NCBI GenBank assembly: GCA_018449715.1
Contig: JAAVVA010000007.1
Location: forward strand, 257,501 to 305,252
From: Acidobacteriaceae bacterium dw_441
GTDB lineage: Bacteria; Acidobacteriota; Terriglobia; Terriglobales; Acidobacteriaceae
Direction of reading: 5' to 3'
Length of the DNA stretch: 47,752 nt
The position numbers and the translations under genes are program-made. Positions 25,525-33,336 of the stretch are shown here, piece after piece; position 1 is the first letter of the stretch; the number at the start of each line of letters is the position of its first letter. The notes under the pieces are model-generated. The model was not told the origin of the DNA. It searched no databases and saw only the letters and a list, made by a program, of their open reading frames with translations.

Positions 25525-26880
25525 TTAGAAATCCCCGAGGCGGGTTGACCGCGGCGTCCATGAAATACCGAATCCGAAGGTATGCGAAAGGCCGTTGAAG
25601 GCGTTGGTCGCAAAGATCTGGTGAACCGACTGATGCTGCGCCGTGTAGCTCGCATAGCCGGAGATAGTGCGAGTGAAACCGTGCGTCACCTGCACAGTTC
25701 CATACTCTCCATTGGTGATTCCATTGGTCGAAAAACCTTCTGAAGGAGTCTGCAACAGCCCCGACGTTCTGATGTAGGAGAGGCTGGCCGACCCCGACCA
25801 CTCCCGCGCAAAAGTGCGCGAAACCGAACCGCTCAGGGTGTCCGAGATAACCCCCGGCTGCACGCCGGAGCCACCGCTGATTCCGTGGGCAAACCGCAGG
25901 TTGTAACCGGTCATGGGCCGCCTGTAGCCAAGCGACGCATTCAGAGAATAGTTGAGTCGATTTGGGATCAGGGGAGCCGCAGAGCTCTGGACCCACATCG
26001 GACCAGCAGAGAGACTGGTCGAAAGCGACCGCGTCCACTGCCGAGAATAGGAAAGGCTCAGCCCCTTGGTCTGGTAGCTCAAAGTCGCCGGGTAGCTGTC
26101 GGGCAACACCTGCAGGATGTTCGAGGTGTCATTGATCGCATAAGTCGCCGCCAGACTGACCGTGTTTCGGGCATCGATGATGTGGTTCAGCGCAAGCTGC
26201 CCCGTCTTCATCGAGTTATCCATGCCCGCATGCTCGTCCAGAAAGTGCAGAAGCATCCACGAGCCGCTGCCGCTGAACGAGGTTCTTCCCGTCAGCCTGC
26301 GCTGAACGCTGCCGGTAAGCGCATTGCTGATGCGATTGCCCGAGTAGGTCAGGATTCCACCCGCCGGTCCGTCCGCAGGCCCCGGAGTCGGGAGATCGCC
26401 CGGCGTGCTGACACCCGGAACTCCAGCCACTCCGGTCACAGGAGACAGGGGGAGAAAGCTGAAGGAATCGGTAACGCTGAAAGCCCACAGTCCTTTAATC
26501 AGTCCCTGCGAGACAGCGACATTCTGGAAGGTGGTGGCTCCGCTTTGCCCACCCCGGCCAAAGAAGACTCCTCCCGCAAACAGCAGCGAGGTCGGATGCG
26601 TCTGGCTCATGGAGGAATACCCGACGTTGCCCGAGATGCCCTCTGAGGTCGTCACATCGCCGCGATAATACCCCTTGGACACAATCTCGGACGCGCTCAA
26701 CGCATAGTGAAGCGTTCCATCGACCCACGGGAGAGCCGGTCCCGCCTGTCCAGCCGGGGTCACGCCGGCGCCGTCAAAACCAGGCAGAGCAGCCGTCGGC
26801 GCGGCCTGCCCCAGGGCATGCCCCGTAAGAACGAGGAAAACAATCGAAATGGAGATTCTTCTTTTCATGGGTTGGCTCAT
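25525..26880 (-). CDS. outer-membrane beta-barrel protein of EPS locus
   Basis: 451 residues with a signal peptide (KRRISISIVFLVLTGHALGQ). The rest is a series of alternating Ser/Thr/Tyr/Gly-rich strands (for example LSLSYSRQWTRSLSTSLSAG, GSVSRTFAREWSGSASLSY) ending in an aromatic-rich HTFGFGISW strand near the C-terminus. It resembles the uncharacterised PEP-CTERM-associated barrels. It may be the outer-membrane exit for the polysaccharide, because the neighbouring Wza-type protein is short and has no membrane-spanning C-terminal helix. The start overlaps the upstream stop (ATGA); an ATG 12 nt downstream is an alternative. Confidence 0.75.
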   Translation of the reverse strand: MSQPMKRRISISIVFLVLTGHALGQAAPTAALPGFDGAGVTPAGQAGPALPWVDGTLHYALSASEIVSKGYYRGDVTTSEGISGNVGYSSMSQTHPTSLLFAGGVFFGRGGQSGATTFQNVAVSQGLIKGLWAFSVTDSFSFLPLSPVTGVAGVPGVSTPGDLPTPGPADGPAGGILTYSGNRISNALTGSVQRRLTGRTSFSGSGSWMLLHFLDEHAGMDNSMKTGQLALNHIIDARNTVSLAATYAINDTSNILQVLPDSYPATLSYQTKGLSLSYSRQWTRSLSTSLSAGPMWVQSSAAPLIPNRLNYSLNASLGYRRPMTGYNLRFAHGISGGSGVQPGVISDTLSGSVSRTFAREWSGSASLSYIRTSGLLQTPSEGFSTNGITNGEYGTVQVTHGFTRTISGYASYTAQHQSVHQIFATNAFNGLSHTFGFGISWTPRSTRLGDF

Positions 26881-27647
26881 GGAACGATGATCGTATCTCC
26901 GGGCTTCAACACCAGATTCTGAGACTCATCACCCTTCAGCGCCTGTTTGTAGTTGAACGGAATCTTCTGTTGCTTGCCGCCTTCGATTCGAAGGATGTAG
27001 ATCTTCTTCGCATTGGCATACGGGCTCAGCCCTCCGCCCGTGGCAACCGCCTGCAGAGCGGTCATGTCGGGCGTCATCGGCACCGGGCCCGCATGTCCTA
27101 CCTCTCCGATCAGGTAGATCCTCTTGCTGTTGACCCCCATCACCACGATCGAGACATTGGGGTCCTGCACATACTTCTTCAGCCTCGCCGTAACATCGTC
27201 GGCAAGCTGCATCGGGGTTCTTCCCGAGGCCTGAATATCTCCCAGCAGCGCCATGGAGATCATTCCATCCGGACGCACCGGGATCGTTCCCGAAAGGGTA
27301 GGTTCCTTCCACACTGTGATGGAAAGAGAATCCTCAGGCCCGATCACGTACCGGGCGTTGTCCACTCCCGGAAGCCCCTTCGGGGTGGTCTGGGCGACAG
27401 CAGGCGAAGCGGCTTCCTGGGATGCAACGGGCTGCGTGTTCTCCGCTGGAGTCGCAGGCTTGGCTGCAGAATCCTGCGCAGAAGCCGCTACGGGCAGCGC
27501 AAGGGCAAGTGCGCCAGCATAAATCCAGGGAGCAAAATAGCTTCTGCCCCGTCCGTGCTCTTCGGTTGTCCGGCCTGCGTTGCTGGAATCCCGGTCCCGA
27601 CTGTCTCTCTGGTTTCTCTGTCCTGATCTCATCGCTTCCAATCCCAT
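26877..27647 (-). CDS. short Wza/KpsD-type polysaccharide export protein
   Basis: 256 residues from ATG 27647; ATGs at 27677 and 27632 are also possible, and AAGGA sits too close to 27647 to settle it. The N-terminus is long and basic, then has a signal-like segment (YAGALALALPVAASA). The export domain (about 115-195) has YVIGPEDSLSITVWKEPTLS, RPDGMISMALLGDIQASGRT, then an SLBB domain with IYLIGEVGHAGPVPM and LKPGDTIIVP. It lacks the C-terminal outer-membrane helix of E. coli Wza. It is the first gene of the export operon (27.6 to 19.5 kb). Confidence 0.88.
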   Translation of the reverse strand: MGLEAMRSGQRNQRDSRDRDSSNAGRTTEEHGRGRSYFAPWIYAGALALALPVAASAQDSAAKPATPAENTQPVASQEAASPAVAQTTPKGLPGVDNARYVIGPEDSLSITVWKEPTLSGTIPVRPDGMISMALLGDIQASGRTPMQLADDVTARLKKYVQDPNVSIVVMGVNSKRIYLIGEVGHAGPVPMTPDMTALQAVATGGGLSPYANAKKIYILRIEGGKQQKIPFNYKQALKGDESQNLVLKPGDTIIVP

Positions 27648-27677
27648 TTCCTTCAATACAATTCCAAACAAATACAT

Positions 27678-28067
27678 TGCTTTTCTGTTACTTGCTGGAA
27701 AGAACCAAGGTTGGCAGGCCTCACGTTCTCAGGTATGTCCCTCGTAGAAGTGCAGCGTTGAACGAGTTCACCTGCCAGCACTGCAAGCACAAAGGATGCC
27801 AAACCCGGCTGTGCATGAATTTTTTTGCAGATTGGAGAGACAGCGACCAATATCCAGACGTATATCCCTTCCTACCACTACTAAATCGGCTTTTTTTCGC
27901 GCTTGAGAGAGCCAGCCCCTATCCCACGCCCTGAAAGCTCTCTCGCGGTGTGCAGAATGACAGACCAAGTGGGAAAACATTTTCCCTTTCCTCTTTCCCC
28001 TGTGGCCGAATCTCTTCCTACACCCCTTCTTTCGGCTCCAAAATACCGCCCTTCCCAGCCTCCGGCA
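27678..28067. other. gene-free divergent control region of the exosortase locus
   Basis: No convincing gene. ORFs here are low-complexity and cross predicted promoters. It separates the export operon (leftwards) from exosortase-epsI-TPR (rightwards). A minus-strand -24/-12 candidate is at 27785-27801 and a strong plus-strand one starts at 28068. Poly-T runs occur at 27821-27828 and 27892-27898. Confidence 0.6.
27785..27801 (-). promoter_or_regulatory. candidate sigma-54 promoter of the export/chain-length operon
   Basis: On the minus strand TTGGCATCCTTTGTGCTT contains TGGCA and TGC with GG and GC exactly 10 nt apart; the -12 element reads GTGC instead of TTGC. Predicted start near 27775, roughly 100-130 nt before the export gene. 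Confidence 0.5.
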
Positions 28068-28083
28068 CGGCACGGAAATTGCT
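28068..28083 (+). promoter_or_regulatory. sigma-54 promoter of exosortase-epsI-TPR operon (strong match)
   Basis: CGGCACGGAAATTGCT matches GGCACG-N4-TTGC(T) exactly; only the T before GG is replaced by C. Predicted start is near 28094. This rules out the ATG at 27950 as the exosortase start and leaves GTG 28097 (near-leaderless) or a later codon. Confidence 0.75.
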
Positions 28084-28096
28084 TACAGTCCAGATT

Positions 28097-29041
28097 GTGA
28101 AGTTCAACGCCTTAGAAACGGTGACCGGAAGCTTGCAAACACAAAGGCTCTCCCCGGAGACTCTCTCCAACCACGATCCGGCCACGGAAGTCTCCCGATT
28201 CGGGATTCCTTCCCGTGCCTGGCTGCCCGCCTCGATCATTGCTTTGCTGGCAGTGGCGCTCTACTACCGTACCGGCGTCAAGCTCGTCATCGACTGGTAC
28301 AACATCCCTGACTACTCCCACGGCTTCCTTGTCCCTCTCTTCTCTCTCTTCCTCGTTTGGGACAAACGCCGTCAGATCGCCGCAACCCCCATCGTTCCGA
28401 CCTGGTCCGGAGTTCCCCTGGTCGCTCTTGGGCTGGTCATCCTGATCTTCGGGATCTATGGAGTCGATCTCTTTACCTCGCGCTTCTCCTTCGTTCTGCT
28501 GACGGCTGGTCTGGTCTGGACCTTCCTCGGCAGCGCGATGCTTCGCCAGCTCGCATTCCCCATCCTTATTCTTCTTCTGGCGATTCCCTTTCCGGCCATC
28601 ATCTTTAACCAGATCACCTTCCCGCTGCAGCTCCTGGCCTCGCGCCTGGCCAGCGCGGCGCTTCCGCTGCTCGGCGTTCCCGTTCTGCAGGAGGGCAACG
28701 TCATCCAGCTCCCCGTCATGAAGCTGGAGGTCGCCGAAGCCTGTAGCGGAATCCGCTCCCTGATGAGCCTCTTCACGCTCTCCATCTTTTATGGATACTT
28801 CCTCGAGCGCACGACCGTCCGCCGCGTCATCCTTGCCCTGGCCAGCATCCCCATCGCGGTCGCGGCCAATGGCGTCCGCATTGTGGGAACCGGCCTCTGC
28901 GTTCAGTACTGGGACCCCGAAAAGGCGCTTGGCTTCTTTCACGAGTTCTCAGGGTGGGTGATGTTCGTCGTCTCCCTCGCCTGTCTTTACCTCGTGCATT
29001 GCCTCATGCGCCTGATTTCTCCTCCCAAGGAGGCTATCTAA
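28097..29041 (+). CDS. exosortase (EpsH/XrtA-type transpeptidase, integral membrane)
   Basis: 314 residues if GTG 28097 is the start; GTG 28121 and TTG 28133 are alternatives. Eight or so hydrophobic helices from about residue 40. The catalytic set is present: C216 in VAEACSGIRSL, R261 in AANGVRIVG, and H282 in FFHEFSGW. Exosortases cut and attach proteins bearing a C-terminal PEP-CTERM-type signal at the membrane, and their loci are tightly linked to EPS genes. It is followed after 3 nt by epsI, then by a TPR lipoprotein, which is the standard order. No substrate protein with a PEP-CTERM tail was seen in the window. Confidence 0.93.
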   Translation: MKFNALETVTGSLQTQRLSPETLSNHDPATEVSRFGIPSRAWLPASIIALLAVALYYRTGVKLVIDWYNIPDYSHGFLVPLFSLFLVWDKRRQIAATPIVPTWSGVPLVALGLVILIFGIYGVDLFTSRFSFVLLTAGLVWTFLGSAMLRQLAFPILILLLAIPFPAIIFNQITFPLQLLASRLASAALPLLGVPVLQEGNVIQLPVMKLEVAEACSGIRSLMSLFTLSIFYGYFLERTTVRRVILALASIPIAVAANGVRIVGTGLCVQYWDPEKALGFFHEFSGWVMFVVSLACLYLVHCLMRLISPPKEAI

Positions 29042-29044
29042 AAT

Positions 29045-29710
29045 ATGAAGTCGCCCCGTTTCCTGACCGTTCTGGCTCTCATGGTCGTCACCCTGACCCT
29101 GCTGCTGCACCGCGGCGATGCCGACCATGTTCCCGCCAGCGAGCCGCTCAGCCTGATGCCTGCCACCATCGACGGCATGGTCTCGCAAGACTACCCCCTC
29201 GACAGCGACGTGCTCTCCGTGCTCGGCAAGGGAGACTTCCTCAACCGCGTCTACAGCGTTCCCGCCAGCCGCGCCATCGAGACTCGCACACCGACGTATC
29301 CCGTCAGCCTCTTCATCGGCTACTTCGCGACGCAGCGCACCGGACAGACCATGCACTCTCCGCAGCACTGCCTTCCCGGAGCGGGATGGACCTTCGAGTC
29401 CCGGAGCTACGACAACCTTGACGACATCAACGGCAAGCGCTTCAACGTCGGCGAGTACATCATCAACAACGGCGAAACCCGGCAGTTCGTCATCTACTGG
29501 TACCAGGCGCACGGACGCAGCATCGCCAACGAATACAAGGCCAAGGCCTACATGCTGGCCGACGCCATTCGCTACAACCGGACCGACGGAGCACTGGTCC
29601 GCGTCATTACTCCGATCTCCAGCTCTGAACAGGTTGCCGACGCGCGCAAACGGGCTATCCGTTTCACGGCACATGTGACCCCCTATCTGTCCCAGTTCAT
29701 TCCCGACTGA
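29045..29710 (+). CDS. epsI: EpsI-family exosortase-associated protein
   Basis: 221 residues with an N-terminal helix (PRFLTVLALMVVTLTLLL) and a periplasmic domain. The EpsI signature HSPQHCLPGAGW (about 103-114) and the later YWYQAHGRSIANEY are clear, along with the early LPATIDG-like SLMPATIDGM. EpsI proteins always travel with exosortases and are needed for EPS production; sometimes they are fused to them. Biochemical role is unknown. AAGGAGG inside the exosortase end lies about 11 nt before the ATG. Confidence 0.92.
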   Translation: MKSPRFLTVLALMVVTLTLLLHRGDADHVPASEPLSLMPATIDGMVSQDYPLDSDVLSVLGKGDFLNRVYSVPASRAIETRTPTYPVSLFIGYFATQRTGQTMHSPQHCLPGAGWTFESRSYDNLDDINGKRFNVGEYIINNGETRQFVIYWYQAHGRSIANEYKAKAYMLADAIRYNRTDGALVRVITPISSSEQVADARKRAIRFTAHVTPYLSQFIPD

Positions 29711-29778
29711 GACCGCTCAACCCGCTGCGATTTTTGCAGCGCAAGGATCTACCGAAAGCCGACTTGAGGACAAACATC

Positions 29779-32079
29779 ATGAGACACACACAAACCTCTC
29801 CTACGCTTCGCCTCTCCGCTGCCGTTGTCGCAGCCTCTCTTGCCCTTGGCCTTGGAACAGGATGCTCGCGCGACCCCAACAAGCAGAAACAGAAGTACCT
29901 CGAAAGCGGCAAGCGCTACGAACAGGAAGGCAAGCTGAAAGAAGCCACCATCCAGTTCTCCAACGCCCTCAAGGTCGATCGCAACTTCGCCGACGCGCAC
30001 TTTGAGCTGGCCAAGGTCTACCTCAAGCAAGGCTCGCCCATGCCCGGCTACGCCGAGCTGATGCGCACCGTCGATCTTGCTCCTAACAATCAGGAGGCCC
30101 GTCTCCAGCTTGGCGGACTTCTGCTGTCGGGCAACGCCGCCGACAAGGCCGAGGAGCAGGCCAAGGCCGTGCTGGCGCTCAACAGCAACAGCGCCGATGC
30201 GTACTCTCTGCTCGCCTCCGTCGCCATGCGCAAGGGCGACCAGGCCACCGCGCTCACCCAGATCCAGAAGGCGCTCTCCATCGAGCCCAACCGGGCCGAC
30301 TTCCACACCACGCTCGGCCTGTTGCAGGCCGCGAACACCGCCACCCTGCCCCAGGCTGAAGACCAGCTGCGCAAGGCTGTCTCGATCGACGGCAAGAACG
30401 TTCCCTCGCGCATCGTGCTCGCAGCCATGCTGCAGAAGAAGGGCGACCTTGCAGGCGCGCTCGAGCAGATGAACGCCGCTGTCGCTGCCGATCCGAAAAA
30501 CATCATCGCCCGCTCCAGCCTGGCCGATCTCTACCTCCGCCAGAACAACCCCGCGCAGGCCGAAGAGACCCTTCGCAAAGCGGCCGACGAGCTTCCGGAC
30601 GACAGCACCGCCGCCGATCTTCTGGCCACCTACTACCTGCGAAACCATCAGGCGGACCACGGCGTGCAGGTCTACTCCGACCTTCTCTCGAAGCACCCCA
30701 AGAGCCCCTCGATCAAGCTGTCGTATGCCCGTCTTCTTATCGCGAAGAACGATCTTCCCAAGGCCCGCACAATCGCCCAGGAGCTGGCCAAGAGCGACAG
30801 CGGCCTGCCGCAGGTCGCCGTTCTCAACGGCATGCTGATGCTGAACGACGGCAAGGTGGACGACGCCTTCGACACGCTGCAGAAGGCCTCCAAGAATAAC
30901 CCCGACAACCTGCAGGTCAAACTGTGGCTGGGACGCGCCGCCTCCGCCAAGCACGACATCCCCACAGCGCAGCAGGCCTTCCGCGATGCTTTGCGCATCA
31001 ACCCGCGCAGCGCCGACGCGCAGCAAGGACTGGCACAGATCTCGCTACAGCGCCGCGACTTCACAACGCTCTCGCAGATTGGCGAGGCCACCATCGCCTC
31101 CACTCCGCAGGCCGCCAATGGCTACCTCTGGCGCGGCATGGCCGAGGGCAGCCAGAAGCTCTTCGACAAGGCTGAAGCCGACTTCAAGGAGGCCATCAAG
31201 CTGGAGCCTAACAACGCGGCCGGATATCTTGAGCTGGCCCAGCTGAAGCTCGCGCAGAAGAACATCGGCGAGGCCCGCAGCCTTCTGGAGCAGTCGCTCG
31301 ACCACAACCCCAACTCTGCCCCCGCACTGCGCGTTCTCTCCGCAACGTACATCGCCGAAAAGCAGATCCCCAAGGCGGTAACCCGCGTGCAGCAACAGAT
31401 CGCGAAGTCTCCGCAGAACGCCGAGATGTACGACCTTCTCTCCCAGCTTCAGGGAGTGACGGGCGATATCCCCGGCTCCATCGCATCCTCTGAGAAGGCC
31501 ATGCAGATCAACCCCAACGATCCGGTCGCGGTTATCTCCTACACCCGCGCGCTGGTCAGCAGTGGAGACACCGGCAAGGCCATCTCCAAGTGGCAGCAGT
31601 GGACCAACGATCATCCCACCGATCCGCAGGGCCTCACCATCCTGGCCACACTGCAGGAGGCGCAGGGCAACCGCGATCAGGCGATGGCTCTCTACAAGAA
31701 GGTGCTCCAGATTCAGCCTGAGCAGCCTGTCGCCGCCAACAACCTCGCCTACCTGATGGTCGAGACCAACCAGAACATCGACGTGGCTCTCTCGCTGGCG
31801 CAGATTGCCCGCCGCGCCATGCCCGATTCGCCCAGCACCGCCGATACCCTTGCCTGGACCTACTATCACAAGGGCAACTACACCTCGGCCCGCGACCTGC
31901 TCGAAGAGGCCATCAAGGCCAACCCGAACAGCGCCGCGATGCACTACCACCTTGGCCTGACCTACAACAAGCTCGCGAACAACTCCGATGCCGCAACGCA
32001 TCTGAAGAAGGCCGCCGCGCTTGCCCCGAACAGCCAGACCGCGAAGGACGCCGAGAAGGCTCTTAGCCTGCTCAGCTAG
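29779..32079 (+). CDS. TPR-repeat lipoprotein (PrsT-like) of exosortase system
   Basis: 766 residues from ATG 29779, with TGAGGA about 9 nt upstream; the longer frame to 29734 is rejected because the lipoprotein signal would be internal. The lipobox LGTGC places the lipidated Cys at residue 29. Nearly all of the rest is TPR-like helical repeats (for example YLESGKRYEQEGKLKEATIQ, PDSPSTADTLAWTYYHKGNY). The size, lipobox and position after epsI match the PEP-CTERM TPR protein PrsT. It is probably anchored in the outer membrane facing the periplasm as a scaffold for the export machine. A bidirectional terminator follows. Confidence 0.9.
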   Translation: MRHTQTSPTLRLSAAVVAASLALGLGTGCSRDPNKQKQKYLESGKRYEQEGKLKEATIQFSNALKVDRNFADAHFELAKVYLKQGSPMPGYAELMRTVDLAPNNQEARLQLGGLLLSGNAADKAEEQAKAVLALNSNSADAYSLLASVAMRKGDQATALTQIQKALSIEPNRADFHTTLGLLQAANTATLPQAEDQLRKAVSIDGKNVPSRIVLAAMLQKKGDLAGALEQMNAAVAADPKNIIARSSLADLYLRQNNPAQAEETLRKAADELPDDSTAADLLATYYLRNHQADHGVQVYSDLLSKHPKSPSIKLSYARLLIAKNDLPKARTIAQELAKSDSGLPQVAVLNGMLMLNDGKVDDAFDTLQKASKNNPDNLQVKLWLGRAASAKHDIPTAQQAFRDALRINPRSADAQQGLAQISLQRRDFTTLSQIGEATIASTPQAANGYLWRGMAEGSQKLFDKAEADFKEAIKLEPNNAAGYLELAQLKLAQKNIGEARSLLEQSLDHNPNSAPALRVLSATYIAEKQIPKAVTRVQQQIAKSPQNAEMYDLLSQLQGVTGDIPGSIASSEKAMQINPNDPVAVISYTRALVSSGDTGKAISKWQQWTNDHPTDPQGLTILATLQEAQGNRDQAMALYKKVLQIQPEQPVAANNLAYLMVETNQNIDVALSLAQIARRAMPDSPSTADTLAWTYYHKGNYTSARDLLEEAIKANPNSAAMHYHLGLTYNKLANNSDAATHLKKAAALAPNSQTAKDAEKALSLLS

Positions 32080-32096
32080 TCTCTCGCCCCACAATG

Positions 32097-32126
32097 AAAA
32101 AGCCCGGCCTTTGCGCCGGGCTTTTC
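32097..32126. terminator. bidirectional Rho-independent terminator
   Basis: AGCCCGGC-CTTTGC-GCCGGGCT hairpin (32101-32122) flanked by A-run and T-run. It separates the TPR gene from the convergent IscA-type gene. Confidence 0.9.
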
Positions 32127-32148
32127 TGTTCCTGTCTGAAATCTTCCG

Positions 32149-32646
32149 TTATGCCGAGAAGCTGGAGCCGCAACCGCAGCTCTTGGTCGAGTTCGGATTG
32201 ATGAAGTTGAACCCCTGACGCATCAGCGTCTCCTCGAAGTCCAGCACCATCCCGGCGAGATAAAGAAAGCTCTTGGGATCGACGAAGACCCGCACCGGCG
32301 CTCCTCCCGTCGGATCGCCCGGAGTCTCGACTCCCGCGCCGAAGATGAAGACGCGGTCACGCTCACGAGGCTGCGAATCGAACCGGATCGAGTAGCTCAG
32401 ACCCGAGCATCCACCACCCAACACGCCAAGGCGCAGGCCGCCCTGCTCGGGAGAAACACCTTCTTTGGCCATCGCCACTCGGATGCGCTTGAGGGCGTTC
32501 TTCGTGATCTCGACAGCAGCCTTCGCCCGCGGCTCATGGCCTTCGGCGTTCAGCAGCGTCATCCCCGCAAGCGGGTCCTTCGGCTGCTGAGGAGCAGGGG
32601 CGGTAGCGCCCTGCGAAGTCGTCGGCTGAATCGAAACCATGGACAT
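32149..32646 (-). CDS. iscA: A-type iron-sulfur carrier (IscA/HesB family)
   Basis: 165 residues, longer than usual because of an N-terminal extension of about 45 residues rich in Pro, Ala and Gln. The Fe-S cysteines are C80 (GGGCSGLSYSI), C157 and C159 (KSCGCGSSFSA). A-type carriers pass Fe-S clusters from IscU to target proteins. It lies downstream of iscU, but a terminator-like hairpin and a 149-nt gap stand between them, so it may have its own promoter. IscA and ErpA cannot be separated by eye. Confidence 0.9.
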   Translation of the reverse strand: MSMVSIQPTTSQGATAPAPQQPKDPLAGMTLLNAEGHEPRAKAAVEITKNALKRIRVAMAKEGVSPEQGGLRLGVLGGGCSGLSYSIRFDSQPRERDRVFIFGAGVETPGDPTGGAPVRVFVDPKSFLYLAGMVLDFEETLMRQGFNFINPNSTKSCGCGSSFSA

Positions 32647-32737
32647 AGGGAAACCTCTTCGTGCTTTTTACGCCGCACGAATGGCGCTTGTGCCCAGTCA
32701 AAAGACCACCGGACAACTATTTGATGATACAAAATCA

Positions 32738-32770
32738 CCCCGCGACTCGCAGATGCAGCAAGGCGCGGGG
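32738..32770 (-). terminator. terminator downstream of iscU
   Basis: On the minus strand CCCCGCG and CGCGGGG form a 7-bp stem with a loop of about 19 nt, then TGATTTT. It lies between iscU and iscA. Confidence 0.6.
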
Positions 32771-32795
32771 TGTGTGTCTTCGCAAACTGCCGGGC

Positions 32796-33215
32796 TTAGT
32801 GAGCCGCGACAGCAGCCGATTCGGTTTCGGCAACGCTATTCTTCTTCTTCCAGTCGCCGATCGCTGCGCGGATGGCGTCTTCCGCCAGAACCGAGCAGTG
32901 AATCTTCACCGGGGGAAGCGCCAGCTCCTTGACGATGTCCGTGTTCGAGATCGCCAGGGCCTCGGCGACCGTCTTGCCCTTCACCCACTCAGTTGCGAGC
33001 GAGCTGGAGGCAATGGCGGAACCGCAGCCGAAGGTCTTGAACTTCGCGTCCTCGATGACCTGCGTCTCGGGGTTTACCTTGATTTGAAGCCGCATTACGT
33101 CGCCGCACTCCGGCGCGCCAACCAGTCCGGTTCCGACCTCGTCAGAGCCCTTGTCCAGCGTGCCGACGTTCCGGGGATTGTTGTAGTGGTCTACGACCTT
33201 GTCGCTGTATGCCAT
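32796..33215 (-). CDS. iscU: iron-sulfur cluster scaffold protein IscU
   Basis: 139 residues. N-terminal YSDKVVDHYNNPRNVGTLDK is diagnostic. The cluster ligands are C37 (APECGDV), C64 (FGCGSAIASSS) and C107 (KIHCSVLAEDA), with D39 following C37. The Ala-rich C-terminal tail (after about 125) is slightly extended. It receives sulfur from IscS (34652-35926) and builds 2Fe-2S clusters. The two genes are on the same strand but separated by 1.4 kb holding an opposite-strand sheath gene, so iscU must have its own promoter in 33216-33336. Confidence 0.96.
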   Translation of the reverse strand: MAYSDKVVDHYNNPRNVGTLDKGSDEVGTGLVGAPECGDVMRLQIKVNPETQVIEDAKFKTFGCGSAIASSSLATEWVKGKTVAEALAISNTDIVKELALPPVKIHCSVLAEDAIRAAIGDWKKKNSVAETESAAVAAH

Positions 33216-33336
33216 TGGGAGAGTCCTCGCTATAGTAGATGATAACTCTTATTATTTAGGTGCGCCACCCACACCGTTTTTCTGAAAAATACCAGATTTA
33301 CACGGCAGGCAGATAACAAAAGCGTAAGCTTCTGCC

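Noticed and set aside
27768..28073. 101-codon minus-strand ORF with several Cys
   Set aside because: Overlaps the divergent control region and both sigma-54 promoter candidates; no RBS or family.
29749..31026. 425-codon minus-strand ORF
   Set aside because: Antisense shadow of the TPR lipoprotein; repeated Leu/Val/Gly pattern with no family signature.
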